Assembly: GCF_905397285.1 (NCBI RefSeq)
Contig: NZ_CAJPUX010000002.1
Location: 1,240,001-1,304,000 of the forward strand
Direction: 5' to 3'
Length of the DNA stretch: 64,000 nucleotides
DNA from: Cupriavidus plantarum
GTDB lineage: Bacteria; Pseudomonadota; Gammaproteobacteria; Burkholderiales; Burkholderiaceae
In this document: in pieces, positions 7,817 through 15,806 of the stretch
Numbering within the stretch: the first letter of the stretch is position 1
How the letters are laid out: every line of letters starts with the position of its first letter
Made by a program: the position numbers and the translations under genes
Notes under the pieces: generated by a model
The model's database searches: none
What the model was told of the DNA's origin: nothing
Seen by the model: the letters and a program-made list of their open reading frames with translations, nothing else

Positions 7817-8776
7817 ATGCACATTCTCACGCGCATGCTGGTAGCGCTCGCCCTGAGCACTACCGTATCGACCGCCGCGCATGCCGCGGAGTACAACGGC
7901 CCCGTCCGCATCGTCGTACCGTTCGCGGCGGGAGGCGCCACGGACGCGCTGGCTCGCCTGCTCGCCCCCGGCCTGGCCAAGGAACTGGGCCACACCGTGG
8001 TCGTGGAAAACCGCCCCGGCGCCAGTGGCCAGATCGGTACCGCCTACGTGAAGAACGCACCGGCCGACGGCTCGGTATACCTGCTCGCCCTCGATCATTC
8101 CGTCGTGATCGTGCCGTTGATCACCCCAACGGCGGGGTATGACGCCTTGCGCGACTTCACGCCCGTTGGCACCGTGGCCCGCTTCCAGTGGGTGCTGTCC
8201 GTGCCTGTCACAAGCCCTGCCACGACCCTGCAACAGTTTATGGAGATTGCCAGAACCGACCCGGGCAAACGCAACTACGGTGTCCCGCTGATGGGCGGAA
8301 TGCCCGACCTGATCGGCAGCAGCGTGGGTAAGAAGGCGGGCGTCGCGATCGAAGCCATTCCCTTTAACGGTTCCGCGCTAATGATGCCGCAACTCATCGG
8401 AGGCCAGCTCGCCTCCGGGGTTACCGGTTCTCCGGAAGCCGTGACCATGTCGCGCGCGAAGAAGGTGCGCCTGCTCGCGGTGACGGGCGACAGGCGCTCG
8501 CCCCTGTTGCCTGATGTGCCGACCTTCGCGGAGAGCGGCGTGCCGGACCTGAACCTCAATAGCTTCAACGCCTTCTTCGCGCCAAAAAATCTGCCACCGG
8601 CGATCGCGGACAAGTTCAACGCGGCGCTCCGGAAGACGCTTGCCGATGCGGATGTTCGCCGGCAGGTCAGCGATATGTCGCTGGACCTGGTGGAGTCCTC
8701 ATCGATGCCCGAGGCGAAGTCGGAACTCGAACGCACCTATCGGTTCTGGAACCGCTCGGTGGCGGCCAAACGCTGA
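7817..8776 (+). CDS. Bug-family periplasmic solute receptor
   Basis: A 319-residue receptor with a signal peptide (MHILTRMLVALALSTTV, cleavage likely after AHA near residue 23). The mature N-terminus reads EYNGPVRIVVPFAAGGATDALARL, the Bug signature with AAGGATD as ligand loop. The start at 7817 has a GGAG site; an in-frame ATG-less extension upstream has no family match. It lies between the RraA-type aldolase and the LigI-like hydrolase in one direction, so it probably imports the substrate, likely a di- or tricarboxylate aromatic derivative, of that pathway. Membrane subunits are absent from the window. Confidence 0.93.
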   Translation: MHILTRMLVALALSTTVSTAAHAAEYNGPVRIVVPFAAGGATDALARLLAPGLAKELGHTVVVENRPGASGQIGTAYVKNAPADGSVYLLALDHSVVIVPLITPTAGYDALRDFTPVGTVARFQWVLSVPVTSPATTLQQFMEIARTDPGKRNYGVPLMGGMPDLIGSSVGKKAGVAIEAIPFNGSALMMPQLIGGQLASGVTGSPEAVTMSRAKKVRLLAVTGDRRSPLLPDVPTFAESGVPDLNLNSFNAFFAPKNLPPAIADKFNAALRKTLADADVRRQVSDMSLDLVESSSMPEAKSELERTYRFWNRSVAAKR

Positions 8777-8805
8777 ACACCCAACGACTCAGGAGGCGTC
8801 GCGCC

Positions 8806-9714
8806 ATGACGGACCGCGTTCCTCACTCCTCGGGCACGGACGCGCCGGCGTTCCCCCTGCCCAGCGACGCATGTGACTGCCACATGCATATATTCGATCC
8901 GGCACTGCCCTTCGCGCGCAACGCGGTGCTGACGCATGGTGCCGCGACGCCCGCGCAGTATGACCAGCTTCGCGCGCGCCTCGGCCTGCGCCGCAACGTG
9001 ATCGTGCAGCCCTCGTCGTATGGCGGCGACCATCGGGCGCTGCTGGCCGCATTGAAGCATTTCGGTGCATCGGCGCGCGGCGTCGCCGTGATAACGCCGG
9101 AAACCGCCGATGAGGAACTGGACCAGCTTGCGGCGGCGGGCGTGGTGGGTGCCCGCCTTAACCTCGTGCAACGGGGCGCGACCGATATCGCGATGGCGAA
9201 ACCGCTTGCCGCCCGGCTCCGCCACCTTGGCTGGCATCTGGAGGTCCATATGCTGCCGGTTGACTTCTTGCAGGCGGTCGATCAGCTGGTCGGACTGGGC
9301 GTCGATATCGTTGTCGATCATTTCGCCCGCGCGTGCACGGAGCCCGCCCTCGCGCCACTGATGACGCGAGCGGTCAACAAGCTGCTGGACAGCGGCCACG
9401 GCTGGCTGAAATTGTCCGGCGCATATATGGCGGTGCCGCACGGCAGCGGCGACCTGCGAGGCCCCGCGCTGCAACAGCTCGATGACTTCGTGACCAGCCT
9501 CGCCGACAGATTTTCCTCACGGCTCGTGTGGGGCACGGACTGGCCCCACGCGACGGAGTCGGTCAAGCCCGACGACGCGGCGCTCGCGGACCTGCTCGCG
9601 CGCTGGTTCCCGCCGCCGGTGCGGGACGCCATCCTCGTCACAAACCCTGCCGTGCTTTACCGCTTCAACGGCCGCGACGATCAACGCGCCTTGGTGTCGG
9701 GCGGCGTCACCTGA
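8806..9714 (+). CDS. Amidohydrolase, 2-pyrone-4,6-dicarboxylate lactonase-like
   Basis: A 302-residue TIM-barrel hydrolase of amidohydrolase_2 type. The N-terminal CDCHMHIFDPALPF carries the HxH signature. The mid-region EVHMLPVDF and IVVDHFAR (strand with His) and the C-terminal VWGTDWPHA with the catalytic Asp all fit LigI-type 2-pyrone-4,6-dicarboxylate lactonases, which hydrolyse PDC to 4-oxalomesaconate without needing a divalent metal. It ends the aldolase-receptor-hydrolase operon. Together these suggest uptake and breakdown of PDC or a related lactone. Other members hydrolyse different dicarboxylate lactones, so the substrate is not certain. Confidence 0.85.
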   Translation: MTDRVPHSSGTDAPAFPLPSDACDCHMHIFDPALPFARNAVLTHGAATPAQYDQLRARLGLRRNVIVQPSSYGGDHRALLAALKHFGASARGVAVITPETADEELDQLAAAGVVGARLNLVQRGATDIAMAKPLAARLRHLGWHLEVHMLPVDFLQAVDQLVGLGVDIVVDHFARACTEPALAPLMTRAVNKLLDSGHGWLKLSGAYMAVPHGSGDLRGPALQQLDDFVTSLADRFSSRLVWGTDWPHATESVKPDDAALADLLARWFPPPVRDAILVTNPAVLYRFNGRDDQRALVSGGVT

Positions 9715-10088
9715 TCGATGGACGCGCCGCCCGTGCCCTTGCGGGGGCTGCCGCTCAGACCCGAGGTCGGGCCCTTGCCGGCGGATTCGGAGGGAGGCTT
9801 GTTGGCGCCCGCGGCGCCCGGCAGGCCGGCACCGCTCCTCGGTTCTTCCGGCATGTCCGCGGGTCCTTTGCCCAGGCCGCCGGGGTTGTTCGCGCCCTTG
9901 GCGGCGGGTGCGCTGCCCGGTGCCATGGGTCCGACGATGCGGCTGTCGCGCGAGCCGTGGTCGGCGCGGTTGCCGGGAGTCTGGGCCATGGCCGTGGGAA
10001 CCAGGTTCGGCACCATAGAGGCCACGACGGTGAGGGCCGCTGTGGCCGCGATCGTCATGCCTGACAGTGAGGTTGAGCGCTGTGACAT
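9681..10088 (-). CDS. Small secreted Gly/Pro/Ala-rich protein of unknown function
   Basis: A 135-residue protein. Residues 1-36 form a signal peptide (MSQRSTSLSGMTIAATAAL, cleavage probably after AMA before QTPG). The mature part is low-complexity, rich in Gly, Pro, Ala, Lys and Ser, with no folded domain recognised. The ATG at 10088 has a GGGAG ribosome-binding site 7 bases upstream. Its 3' end overlaps the convergent lactonase gene by 34 bases. It is probably an intrinsically disordered periplasmic or exported protein. Related low-complexity exported proteins are annotated only as hypothetical. Confidence 0.65.
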   Translation of the reverse strand: MSQRSTSLSGMTIAATAALTVVASMVPNLVPTAMAQTPGNRADHGSRDSRIVGPMAPGSAPAAKGANNPGGLGKGPADMPEEPRSGAGLPGAAGANKPPSESAGKGPTSGLSGSPRKGTGGASIDQVTPPDTKAR

Positions 10089-10194
10089 GCCGCGTCTCCC
10101 GAGATTCGATGTCTCAGTGTGGACGCACGCGGCAGGCGGGCGCCATCGGCCCATGTCCTACAGCCGTCACCACTGGGAACGGTGGACAATTCCA

Positions 10195-10209
10195 GATATA
10201 TCACATATC
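10195..10209. promoter_or_regulatory. Palindrome GATAT-N5-ATATC, candidate operator copy 1
   Basis: GATATATCACATATC, extended by A/T to 6-base arms, ends 34 bases before the HDAC-like gene. The same core with nearly the same spacer recurs at 13371 before another gene. Shared regulation is inferred. Confidence 0.5.
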
Positions 10210-10243
10210 TTGGTCGCATCCCCGGACCGTGAGCCCGCCAGCC

Positions 10244-11197
10244 ATGACCACGACGATCGTTTATACCCACGCCGCTTGTCTCGAGCACCGGCCCGGCCCG
10301 CATCATCCGGAGTCGCCCGAGCGCCTCAAGGCAGTTGTCGATGCGCTGCGCACGCCCGCGTTCGCTGACCTGGAGTGGCGCGATGCCCCGATGGGGACCG
10401 TCGAGCAGGTGCAGCTGATTCACGAGGCGGACTACATCGACGACATTGCCGAGCATGCGCCCAGCCGGGGTTACGTGCCGCTGGACGCCGGCGATACGAT
10501 CATGTCGCCGGGTTCGTGGGAAGCGGTCATGCGCTGCGTCGGAGCGGCCTGCGCGGGCGTCGATGCGGTCGTCTCGGGGCAGGCGCGCAACGTGTTCTGC
10601 GCGACGCGCCCATGCGGCCATCATGCGGAACCTGCCAAGGCCATGGGATTCTGCATCTTCAACCAGGCGGCAATCGCCGCGGCGTACGCCAACGCGGTCC
10701 ACAAGCTAGAACGCGTCGCGGTCGTGGACTTCGATGTGCACCACGGCAACGGCACGCAGGACGCGTTCTACAACCGCCCCGAGTTGTTCTATGCCTCCAG
10801 CCACCAGTCGCCCTTCTATCCCGGTACGGGCGCGCGTTCGGAGACGGGCGTAGACCACAACATCGTCAACGTGCCACTGCCGCGTGGGTGCGACTCCGCG
10901 CAGTTCCGCGCCGCCATTTCCACGCTGATGCTGCCCGCGGTGGAGGCCTTCGCGCCGCAGCTCATCATCGTCTCCGCCGGATTCGACGCCCACCGCCTCG
11001 ATCCCCTCGCGGGCATGAACCTCGAGGACAGCGATTTCGACTGGATCACGCGGGAATTGATGCGGATTGCCGACCGGACGTGCGAGGGCCGCATCGTGTC
11101 GATTCTGGAAGGGGGCTATAGCCTCGAAGCGCTCGCCTCGAGTACGGTGGCGCATGTGGGCGCATTAATAAACGGTCCCGGCCCGCTTCCTTCGTAG
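10244..11197 (+). CDS. HDAC-family deacetylase (histone-deacetylase-like amidohydrolase)
   Basis: A 317-residue zinc hydrolase of the arginase/deacetylase fold. The general-base His pair lies in PCGHHAEP (residues 126-127). Zinc ligands are visible in DFDVHHGNGT (D164, H166) and SAGFDAH (D248). The transition-state Tyr lies in the C-terminal LEGGYSLEAL. Bacterial relatives deacetylate acetylpolyamines, acetoin-related or acylated small molecules, or lysines; the true substrate is unknown. The ATG at 10244 fits the family N-terminus TTTIVYTHAACLEH. It is divergent from the secreted-protein gene and preceded by a palindrome also found before the alpha/beta hydrolase at 13417. Confidence 0.92.
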   Translation: MTTTIVYTHAACLEHRPGPHHPESPERLKAVVDALRTPAFADLEWRDAPMGTVEQVQLIHEADYIDDIAEHAPSRGYVPLDAGDTIMSPGSWEAVMRCVGAACAGVDAVVSGQARNVFCATRPCGHHAEPAKAMGFCIFNQAAIAAAYANAVHKLERVAVVDFDVHHGNGTQDAFYNRPELFYASSHQSPFYPGTGARSETGVDHNIVNVPLPRGCDSAQFRAAISTLMLPAVEAFAPQLIIVSAGFDAHRLDPLAGMNLEDSDFDWITRELMRIADRTCEGRIVSILEGGYSLEALASSTVAHVGALINGPGPLPS

Positions 11198-11208
11198 CCA
11201 TCGACCCA

Positions 11209-11646
11209 TCAGGCCGCGGAGCGCAGCGCTTCGCGGTCTTGTTGCGCGGTTTCGGGGGGCCGGCTCGCTTCGCCCGACGCCGGCGATGGCGATGGCGATG
11301 CATCCGCCACCAGATCCCCCAGACCGATCGTCACGGTGATATTCGGCGTCCAGTTCTTGCGATCGGCGCTGACGTCGGCAAACGTGCTGACCGTCGCGGT
11401 ATAGCCCTGCGACCGAAGGTCGTCCGCCAGTCGTTGCACGCGGGGTCCCAGCGCGGCCTGTGGATGCTCTTCGTTGATATCGAGGACCAGCGTGGTCTCG
11501 AATTCCTCCTTGCCCTTCTGGATGGCCGCCTGCATCGCCTTGAGCTGCTTGTTCGCGAGGGCGACGAGCTTGTTGTACTTCGATTCTTCCTGGCTGGCGC
11601 GCAGGGCCTTGGCGGCGTTGATGATTTCGATGCGGTCCACGAACAT
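11209..11646 (-). CDS. Uncharacterised small protein under a LexA box
   Basis: A 145-residue cytoplasmic protein I do not recognise. The first 70 residues look helical and Lys/Gln-rich (KYNKLVALANKQLKAMQAAI), possibly a coiled coil. A mixed alpha/beta segment follows (TTLVLDINEEHP through WTPNITVTIGLG), then a Ser/Pro/Ala-rich tail. The ATG at 11646 is preferred over a start at 11742, because the latter would place the LexA-type palindrome inside the coding sequence. The palindrome at 11705-11722 lies 59 bases upstream, overlapping a plausible promoter. This suggests SOS induction and a possible link to DNA damage, prophage-like or mutagenesis functions. The function is unknown. Confidence 0.7.
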   Translation of the reverse strand: MFVDRIEIINAAKALRASQEESKYNKLVALANKQLKAMQAAIQKGKEEFETTLVLDINEEHPQAALGPRVQRLADDLRSQGYTATVSTFADVSADRKNWTPNITVTIGLGDLVADASPSPSPASGEASRPPETAQQDREALRSAA

Positions 11647-11704
11647 GATTGCCTTTCGAGCTTGCGGGAGGGAGGATTGACGCGATGCGCGGGGCGCCGC
11701 GACT

Positions 11705-11722
11705 ACTGTATAAATATACAGT
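11705..11722. promoter_or_regulatory. LexA (SOS) box
   Basis: ACTGTATAAATATACAGT is a perfect dyad (8-base arms, 2-base centre) containing CTGT-N8-ACAG with an all-A/T core, the classical gamma/beta-proteobacterial LexA consensus. It lies upstream of the minus-strand small gene, with a TATA-like -10 candidate inside it. No other gene starts nearby. Confidence 0.8.
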
Positions 11723-11745
11723 GCCTCGTGGCTCACCCGCAAGAG

Positions 11746-11787
11746 GTCTCTATCGGACCGTCTCTATCGGACCGTCTCTGTTGGACC
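11746..11787. repeat. Three tandem copies of a 14-bp repeat
   Basis: GTCTCTATCGGACC occurs at 11746-11759 and 11760-11773 exactly, and at 11774-11787 with two differences (GTCTCTGTTGGACC). The array ends 24 bases from the LexA box and lies upstream of the SOS-type gene. It could be regulatory or simple slippage. Confidence 0.85.
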
Positions 11788-11836
11788 TCCGCGGCGGCAT
11801 CGCGCCCCGTCGATACCTCCCCCTTCCCCTACCGCA

Positions 11837-13196
11837 TCAAGGCAGCGTGATCTTGCGGATGGTGTTGCGGTTCAGCTCGGTCACGTAGAGGTTACGCGCG
11901 CTGTCGATCGAGACCGACAGCGGCGCGTCGAACTGCGCCGTCGAACCGTTGCCATTCGCGGACCCCGCCGTGCCCGAACCGGCGATGGTCGTGACGACGC
12001 CGGCCGGCGTGATCTTGCGGATGGTGTTGCCGTTGCGGTCCGCCACGTAGAGGTTGTCGTCCGCGTCGATGGCGAGACCGTTCGGGCCATTGAACTGCGC
12101 CGCCGTGCCTGTGCCGTCGACGACCGCCGCCACACCGGAGCCCGCGAACGTCGTGACGACGCCCGCCGCCGTGACCTTGCGGATCTTGTTGGCGGAAATG
12201 TCCACGACGAAGAAGTCCCCATGCGAGTCCATCTTGATGGCGATCGGCGAAATAAAGGTCGCTGCGGTGCCTGTACCGTCCACCGAGCCCGTCGCCCCGC
12301 TGCCGGCCAGCGTCGTGACCACGCCCGCCGGCGTGACGCGGCGAATGACGTGGTTGCTGAAATCGGTCACATACAGGTTGCCGCCCGCATCCATTGCGGC
12401 GCTCACGGGACTACTGAACCTGGCGGCGGCACCTGTGCCCTCCGTATAGCCCGCGGTGCCGGCTGCCGATCCGGCCAGGGTCGACACCGTGGTGCCGTCG
12501 AACAGGCGAATGGCGTTGTTGCCCTGGTCGAGGATGTACATGTCGCCGCTCGCATTGAAGAGCGTCTCGCTCGGATAACGGAAGCGTGCCGATGCCGCCG
12601 GACCATTCACGAAGCCCACCGTATTGGTGCCCGCCACGGTGCTCACGAGGCCGCCGGGCGTGATCCTGCGGATCGCGCTGTTCCCCGTGTCGGTAACGTA
12701 CATGTTGCCGCTCGCGTCGAACACGATGCCCTGCGGCGACAGGAACGTCGCGGTCGCGATCGGGCCGTCGGTAAAGCCGCCCGTTGCCGAACCGGCAAAG
12801 GCGGTGACCTGCGCTTCGGGCGCGGGATTGTTCACGCACGACACCGCGACATCGGTCACGTTGGCCGTTGCCGTACCCGAGCCATGCGTCACGGTACAGG
12901 TCTGCCCCGTCGGCTGCGTCGAAACGGTGACCGCGTACGCGCCCTCGACCGCCGTGGCGAAGGTAAAGCTGCCGCTGACGCCGATGGACAGCGCGTCGAC
13001 GCCGTTGTTCTGCAGCACGACGGACTGGCTGGACCCGAGGCCGGTGACCGTGCCCGATCGTGTAGGTCTTGGCTGCCGGCACGGAAGGCACCGTAACCGG
13101 TGTGTCGGTGGGTGTATTGGCCGCGGGCGCGCTAGCGGACTGGCCGCCGTTGTTGTCGCCGCCGCAGCCGCCGATTGTCAGGCCGATCAGCAACAA
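11837..13196 (-). pseudogene. NHL-repeat lipoprotein, frameshifted near its N-terminus
   Basis: The C-terminal 390 residues are tandem NHL beta-propeller repeats of the form FDASGNMYVTDTGNSAIRRI-TPGG-VSTVAG. They are preceded by a GSFTFATAVEGAYAVTVSTQ domain common in cell-surface proteins. The expected N-terminus, a lipobox LTIGGCGGDNN followed by PSVPAAKTYTIG, lies in another frame. Translating both frames joins YTIG to TVTGLGSSQSVVLQNNG at about 13051-13056, consistent with two missing bases in a G/C run. A proper signal-peptide start is also lacking: only a TTG at 13196 is in frame, and an ATG near 13255 is in the wrong frame. It is either a decayed extracytoplasmic propeller protein or a sequencing error. 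Codon use is normal. Confidence 0.75.
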
Positions 13197-13370
13197 CGAT
13201 GCGGCCGTAACCTGAGTGATACGGTAATACGAGTCTGGGTTTGCATGCGCAAGAGTCAGGTTGAAGAGCCGATTGCTCTGCTTTTTTGTATCGGCACCAC
13301 TTGTTAACCCTTGAGTCAGCTAATTCGCGCCCTTCGCGCGGTCCCCGCGTCGCCCCCGTTGCACAATATT

Positions 13371-13391
13371 GGTGATATATTACATATCACC
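13371..13391. promoter_or_regulatory. Palindrome GGTGATAT-N5-ATATCACC, candidate operator copy 2
   Basis: A perfect 8-base-arm dyad with spacer ATTAC, ending 25 bases before the alpha/beta hydrolase start. The core GATAT-ATxAC-ATATC matches the site before the HDAC-like gene at 10195. A TetR- or MarR-type binder is plausible. Confidence 0.55.
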
Positions 13392-13416
13392 ACGTCGCCG
13401 AGGCATCGTTTCCCCC

Positions 13417-14091
13417 ATGCTTGATCCCTCTCTGCTTGGCCGGATGACCTACTCCCCTGTCGAACCGTCGCTGCCCCGCCTCCCGCCGGGTCGCCACCGG
13501 CTTGGCATCGCCGATGAACGCGACGCTGTCCTCTATGTGCCCGACGGGCTGGCGGAAGGAGCGGTCCCCTTGCTGGTCATGTTCCACGGCGCGGGGGGAT
13601 TCCCGGAGAAGGTACTGCCCTTCATCGAGCCGCATGCCGACGCGCACGGCGTTCTCGTGCTCGCGCCGCATTCGACGTTTCCGACCTGGGACATCGTCAT
13701 CGGGGGCAACGGCCCCGACCTCCAGCGCTTGCAGCAGGCGCTGGCGGCCGTCTCCGCGCGTTACCGGATACGGCCCGATCGGCTCGCGTTCGCGGGCTTT
13801 TCCGATGGCGCGAGCTACGCGCTGTCGATCGGGATCACCAACGGCGATATCGCCAGCCACGTCATCGCGTTCTCGGGCGGGTTCATGTCCGTCTTCATGC
13901 AGGAAGGCACGCCGAAAGTTTTCATCGCGCATGGGCTCGTGGACGAGCAGTTGCCCGTGCAGACGAGCGGCCGCGCCAATGCCACCAAGCTGCGGGCCGC
14001 CGGGTACGATGTCGAGTATGTCGAGTTCAACGGCAGGCATGCGATCCAGCCGCCGATCGTCACCGAAGCCATCCGCTTTTTCCTCGCATAG
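13417..14091 (+). CDS. Alpha/beta hydrolase, phospholipase/carboxylesterase-like
   Basis: A 224-residue serine hydrolase. Visible elements are the oxyanion region LLVMFHGAGGFPE, the nucleophile elbow GFSDGASYALS (Ser in the G-F-S-D-G pentapeptide), the acidic residue in GLVDEQLPV and the catalytic His in FNGRHAIQPP. This is the layout of the PHB-depolymerase/carboxylesterase (Abhydrolase_2) group. No signal peptide is visible, so it is cytoplasmic. The ATG at 13417 leaves the operator palindrome just upstream; a GTG at 13369 would put the palindrome inside the gene. It may be co-transcribed with the AAA ATPase 48 bases downstream. The substrate is unknown. Confidence 0.85.
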   Translation: MLDPSLLGRMTYSPVEPSLPRLPPGRHRLGIADERDAVLYVPDGLAEGAVPLLVMFHGAGGFPEKVLPFIEPHADAHGVLVLAPHSTFPTWDIVIGGNGPDLQRLQQALAAVSARYRIRPDRLAFAGFSDGASYALSIGITNGDIASHVIAFSGGFMSVFMQEGTPKVFIAHGLVDEQLPVQTSGRANATKLRAAGYDVEYVEFNGRHAIQPPIVTEAIRFFLA

Positions 14092-14139
14092 CGCGCCCTC
14101 GTGTGGGCCCTCGGACTTGCCGCCAACGGAGTGCAACCC

Positions 14140-15771
14140 ATGAATTTCGAGATCCCGCAGTCCCTGATCCACCCGCTGCTCGCCATGGTCGATGCCGAGT
14201 CGCCGCTGGCCCGGCAACTCAAGGAACATGGCATCTGTCATGGCAGCATGTCCGTGTCGGCGCGCCTGTTCGACGCGCAATCGCTCAATTCTCTGTACGC
14301 GCTGAGCAAGGCGCAAAACGAACGGGAGCTGCTGTTCCAGATGCTCGCGCTCGACAATATCTACAACGCCCCGCAGGCACGGACCATTCCCGGACTGGAA
14401 CTGCTCGTGGCCGGATTGGTAGCCTATCTGTCGCGCGACGTCATCGACGGCTGGCTTTATCAGCGCAGCCGCGATGGCGTCCTTCTGCCATGGCTGGTCC
14501 AGCGCATCCGCCACGTCGAGCCCGAACAGGGCATGCCCTACGTGGCCATCGATCTGCTGGCGAACACCATGCTGTCAGCCAATTCGTCGCTGACCGATCC
14601 CACGCGCCGCCGGTCGGGCATGACGACGTCGATCGTCGTCACGCGTGACGAGATCGTCGACAAAACCATCCCGCAGCTGCTCGCGGAGTTCGGCTTCTTC
14701 AAGGAATGCGCGGAATTCAGGCAGGAGTACGAACGGCACGCGAAACTCTTCGTTCGGTATCAACGCGGCTTCGGCGCGCAGTACATCGCCACCGGCTCCG
14801 CGTTTACCGTCGAAGCGAAAGGCGCCGTCGCGCTCGCGCGTCTCGGCGACGGGGTGGCCGCCCGCTGCATCAACGACGAAGAGCGGCTCGAGCGCCGTTT
14901 CGAAGTGACATGCGATGCCGAGTTCTGGCGCAGGGCCGGCGTTCCCACCGCGTTCGAGAAGATGCCGCTGCATGGCTACGTGCATCTGTTCCACCTCGAA
15001 TGGCATCGGAACATCTGGGTACACGTGCAGCACCTGACCGAATACCGATATCGACCGGAGCTCCGGGAGAAGCTCGTGCTGCCGGATCAGCATCGCGATC
15101 TCATCGACATTCTGACGTCGCACATGGATGTGCTCGTGCAGGATTTCGTGGCTGGCAAATCGGGCGGGACGACGATCCTCTGCCAGGGGGCGCCGGGGCT
15201 CGGCAAGACGCTGACCGCCGAGGTGTATGCGGAGGTCGTCGGCAAACCTCTGTATCGTGTGCATTCGGGGCAGCTGGGCACGACCGCCGCGTCCGTGGGC
15301 GCAAACCTGATGGAGATACTGCGGCGGGCCATGCGATGGAACGCGGTGCTGCTGCTCGACGAGGCCGACGTCTACATTCGCCGGCGCGGCAACGACCTGG
15401 AGCACAACGCGATCGTCGCCGAGTTCCTTCGCACGCTCGAGTATTTCAGCGGTCTGCTGTTCATGACCACGAACCGTACCGGCGACGTCGATGACGCCAT
15501 CCTGTCGCGCTGCATTGCCACCATCCATTACGAGACGCCGCGCAGGGAAGATGCGGCGCGGTTGTGGCGCCTGCAGGCCGAACAGTGCGGCGCCGAGCTT
15601 GACGACCGGCTCCTCGACGCCTTGACGGCGGCTTATCCGAAGGCGAGCGGCCGCGACATCAAGGAACTCATGAAGCTTGCCACGCGCTATGCCAGGGCAA
15701 AGCAGATGGCCTTGTCCGAGGACGTGTTCCGGCTTTGCGCGCAGTTCCGGGCGGTCGGCTCGCTCGCATGA
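14140..15771 (+). CDS. AAA-family ATPase with a long uncharacterised N-terminal region
   Basis: A 543-residue protein. The first 320 residues are an unrecognised, mostly helical region. A single AAA domain follows: Walker A GAPGLGKT near residue 350, Walker B LLLLDEAD near 407, sensor-1 FMTTNRTGDVD, an Arg-finger-like SRCI, and a helical lid with sensor-2 ASGRDIKELM. The domain is closest to the FtsH/VCP-like AAA group that remodels proteins, but there is no protease or membrane segment. The ATG at 14140 has a GGAG site 8 bases upstream. It follows the alpha/beta hydrolase on the same strand. Its substrate and partners are unknown. Confidence 0.82.
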   Translation: MNFEIPQSLIHPLLAMVDAESPLARQLKEHGICHGSMSVSARLFDAQSLNSLYALSKAQNERELLFQMLALDNIYNAPQARTIPGLELLVAGLVAYLSRDVIDGWLYQRSRDGVLLPWLVQRIRHVEPEQGMPYVAIDLLANTMLSANSSLTDPTRRRSGMTTSIVVTRDEIVDKTIPQLLAEFGFFKECAEFRQEYERHAKLFVRYQRGFGAQYIATGSAFTVEAKGAVALARLGDGVAARCINDEERLERRFEVTCDAEFWRRAGVPTAFEKMPLHGYVHLFHLEWHRNIWVHVQHLTEYRYRPELREKLVLPDQHRDLIDILTSHMDVLVQDFVAGKSGGTTILCQGAPGLGKTLTAEVYAEVVGKPLYRVHSGQLGTTAASVGANLMEILRRAMRWNAVLLLDEADVYIRRRGNDLEHNAIVAEFLRTLEYFSGLLFMTTNRTGDVDDAILSRCIATIHYETPRREDAARLWRLQAEQCGAELDDRLLDALTAAYPKASGRDIKELMKLATRYARAKQMALSEDVFRLCAQFRAVGSLA

Positions 15772-15806
15772 TGCCTCGGCGTGCGAAGGTGGGTGGCGCG
15801 CCTGCT

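Noticed and set aside
12221-13096. Plus-strand gene opposite the NHL lipoprotein
   Set aside because: It is a His/Arg-rich shadow of the propeller repeats with no signal or domain.
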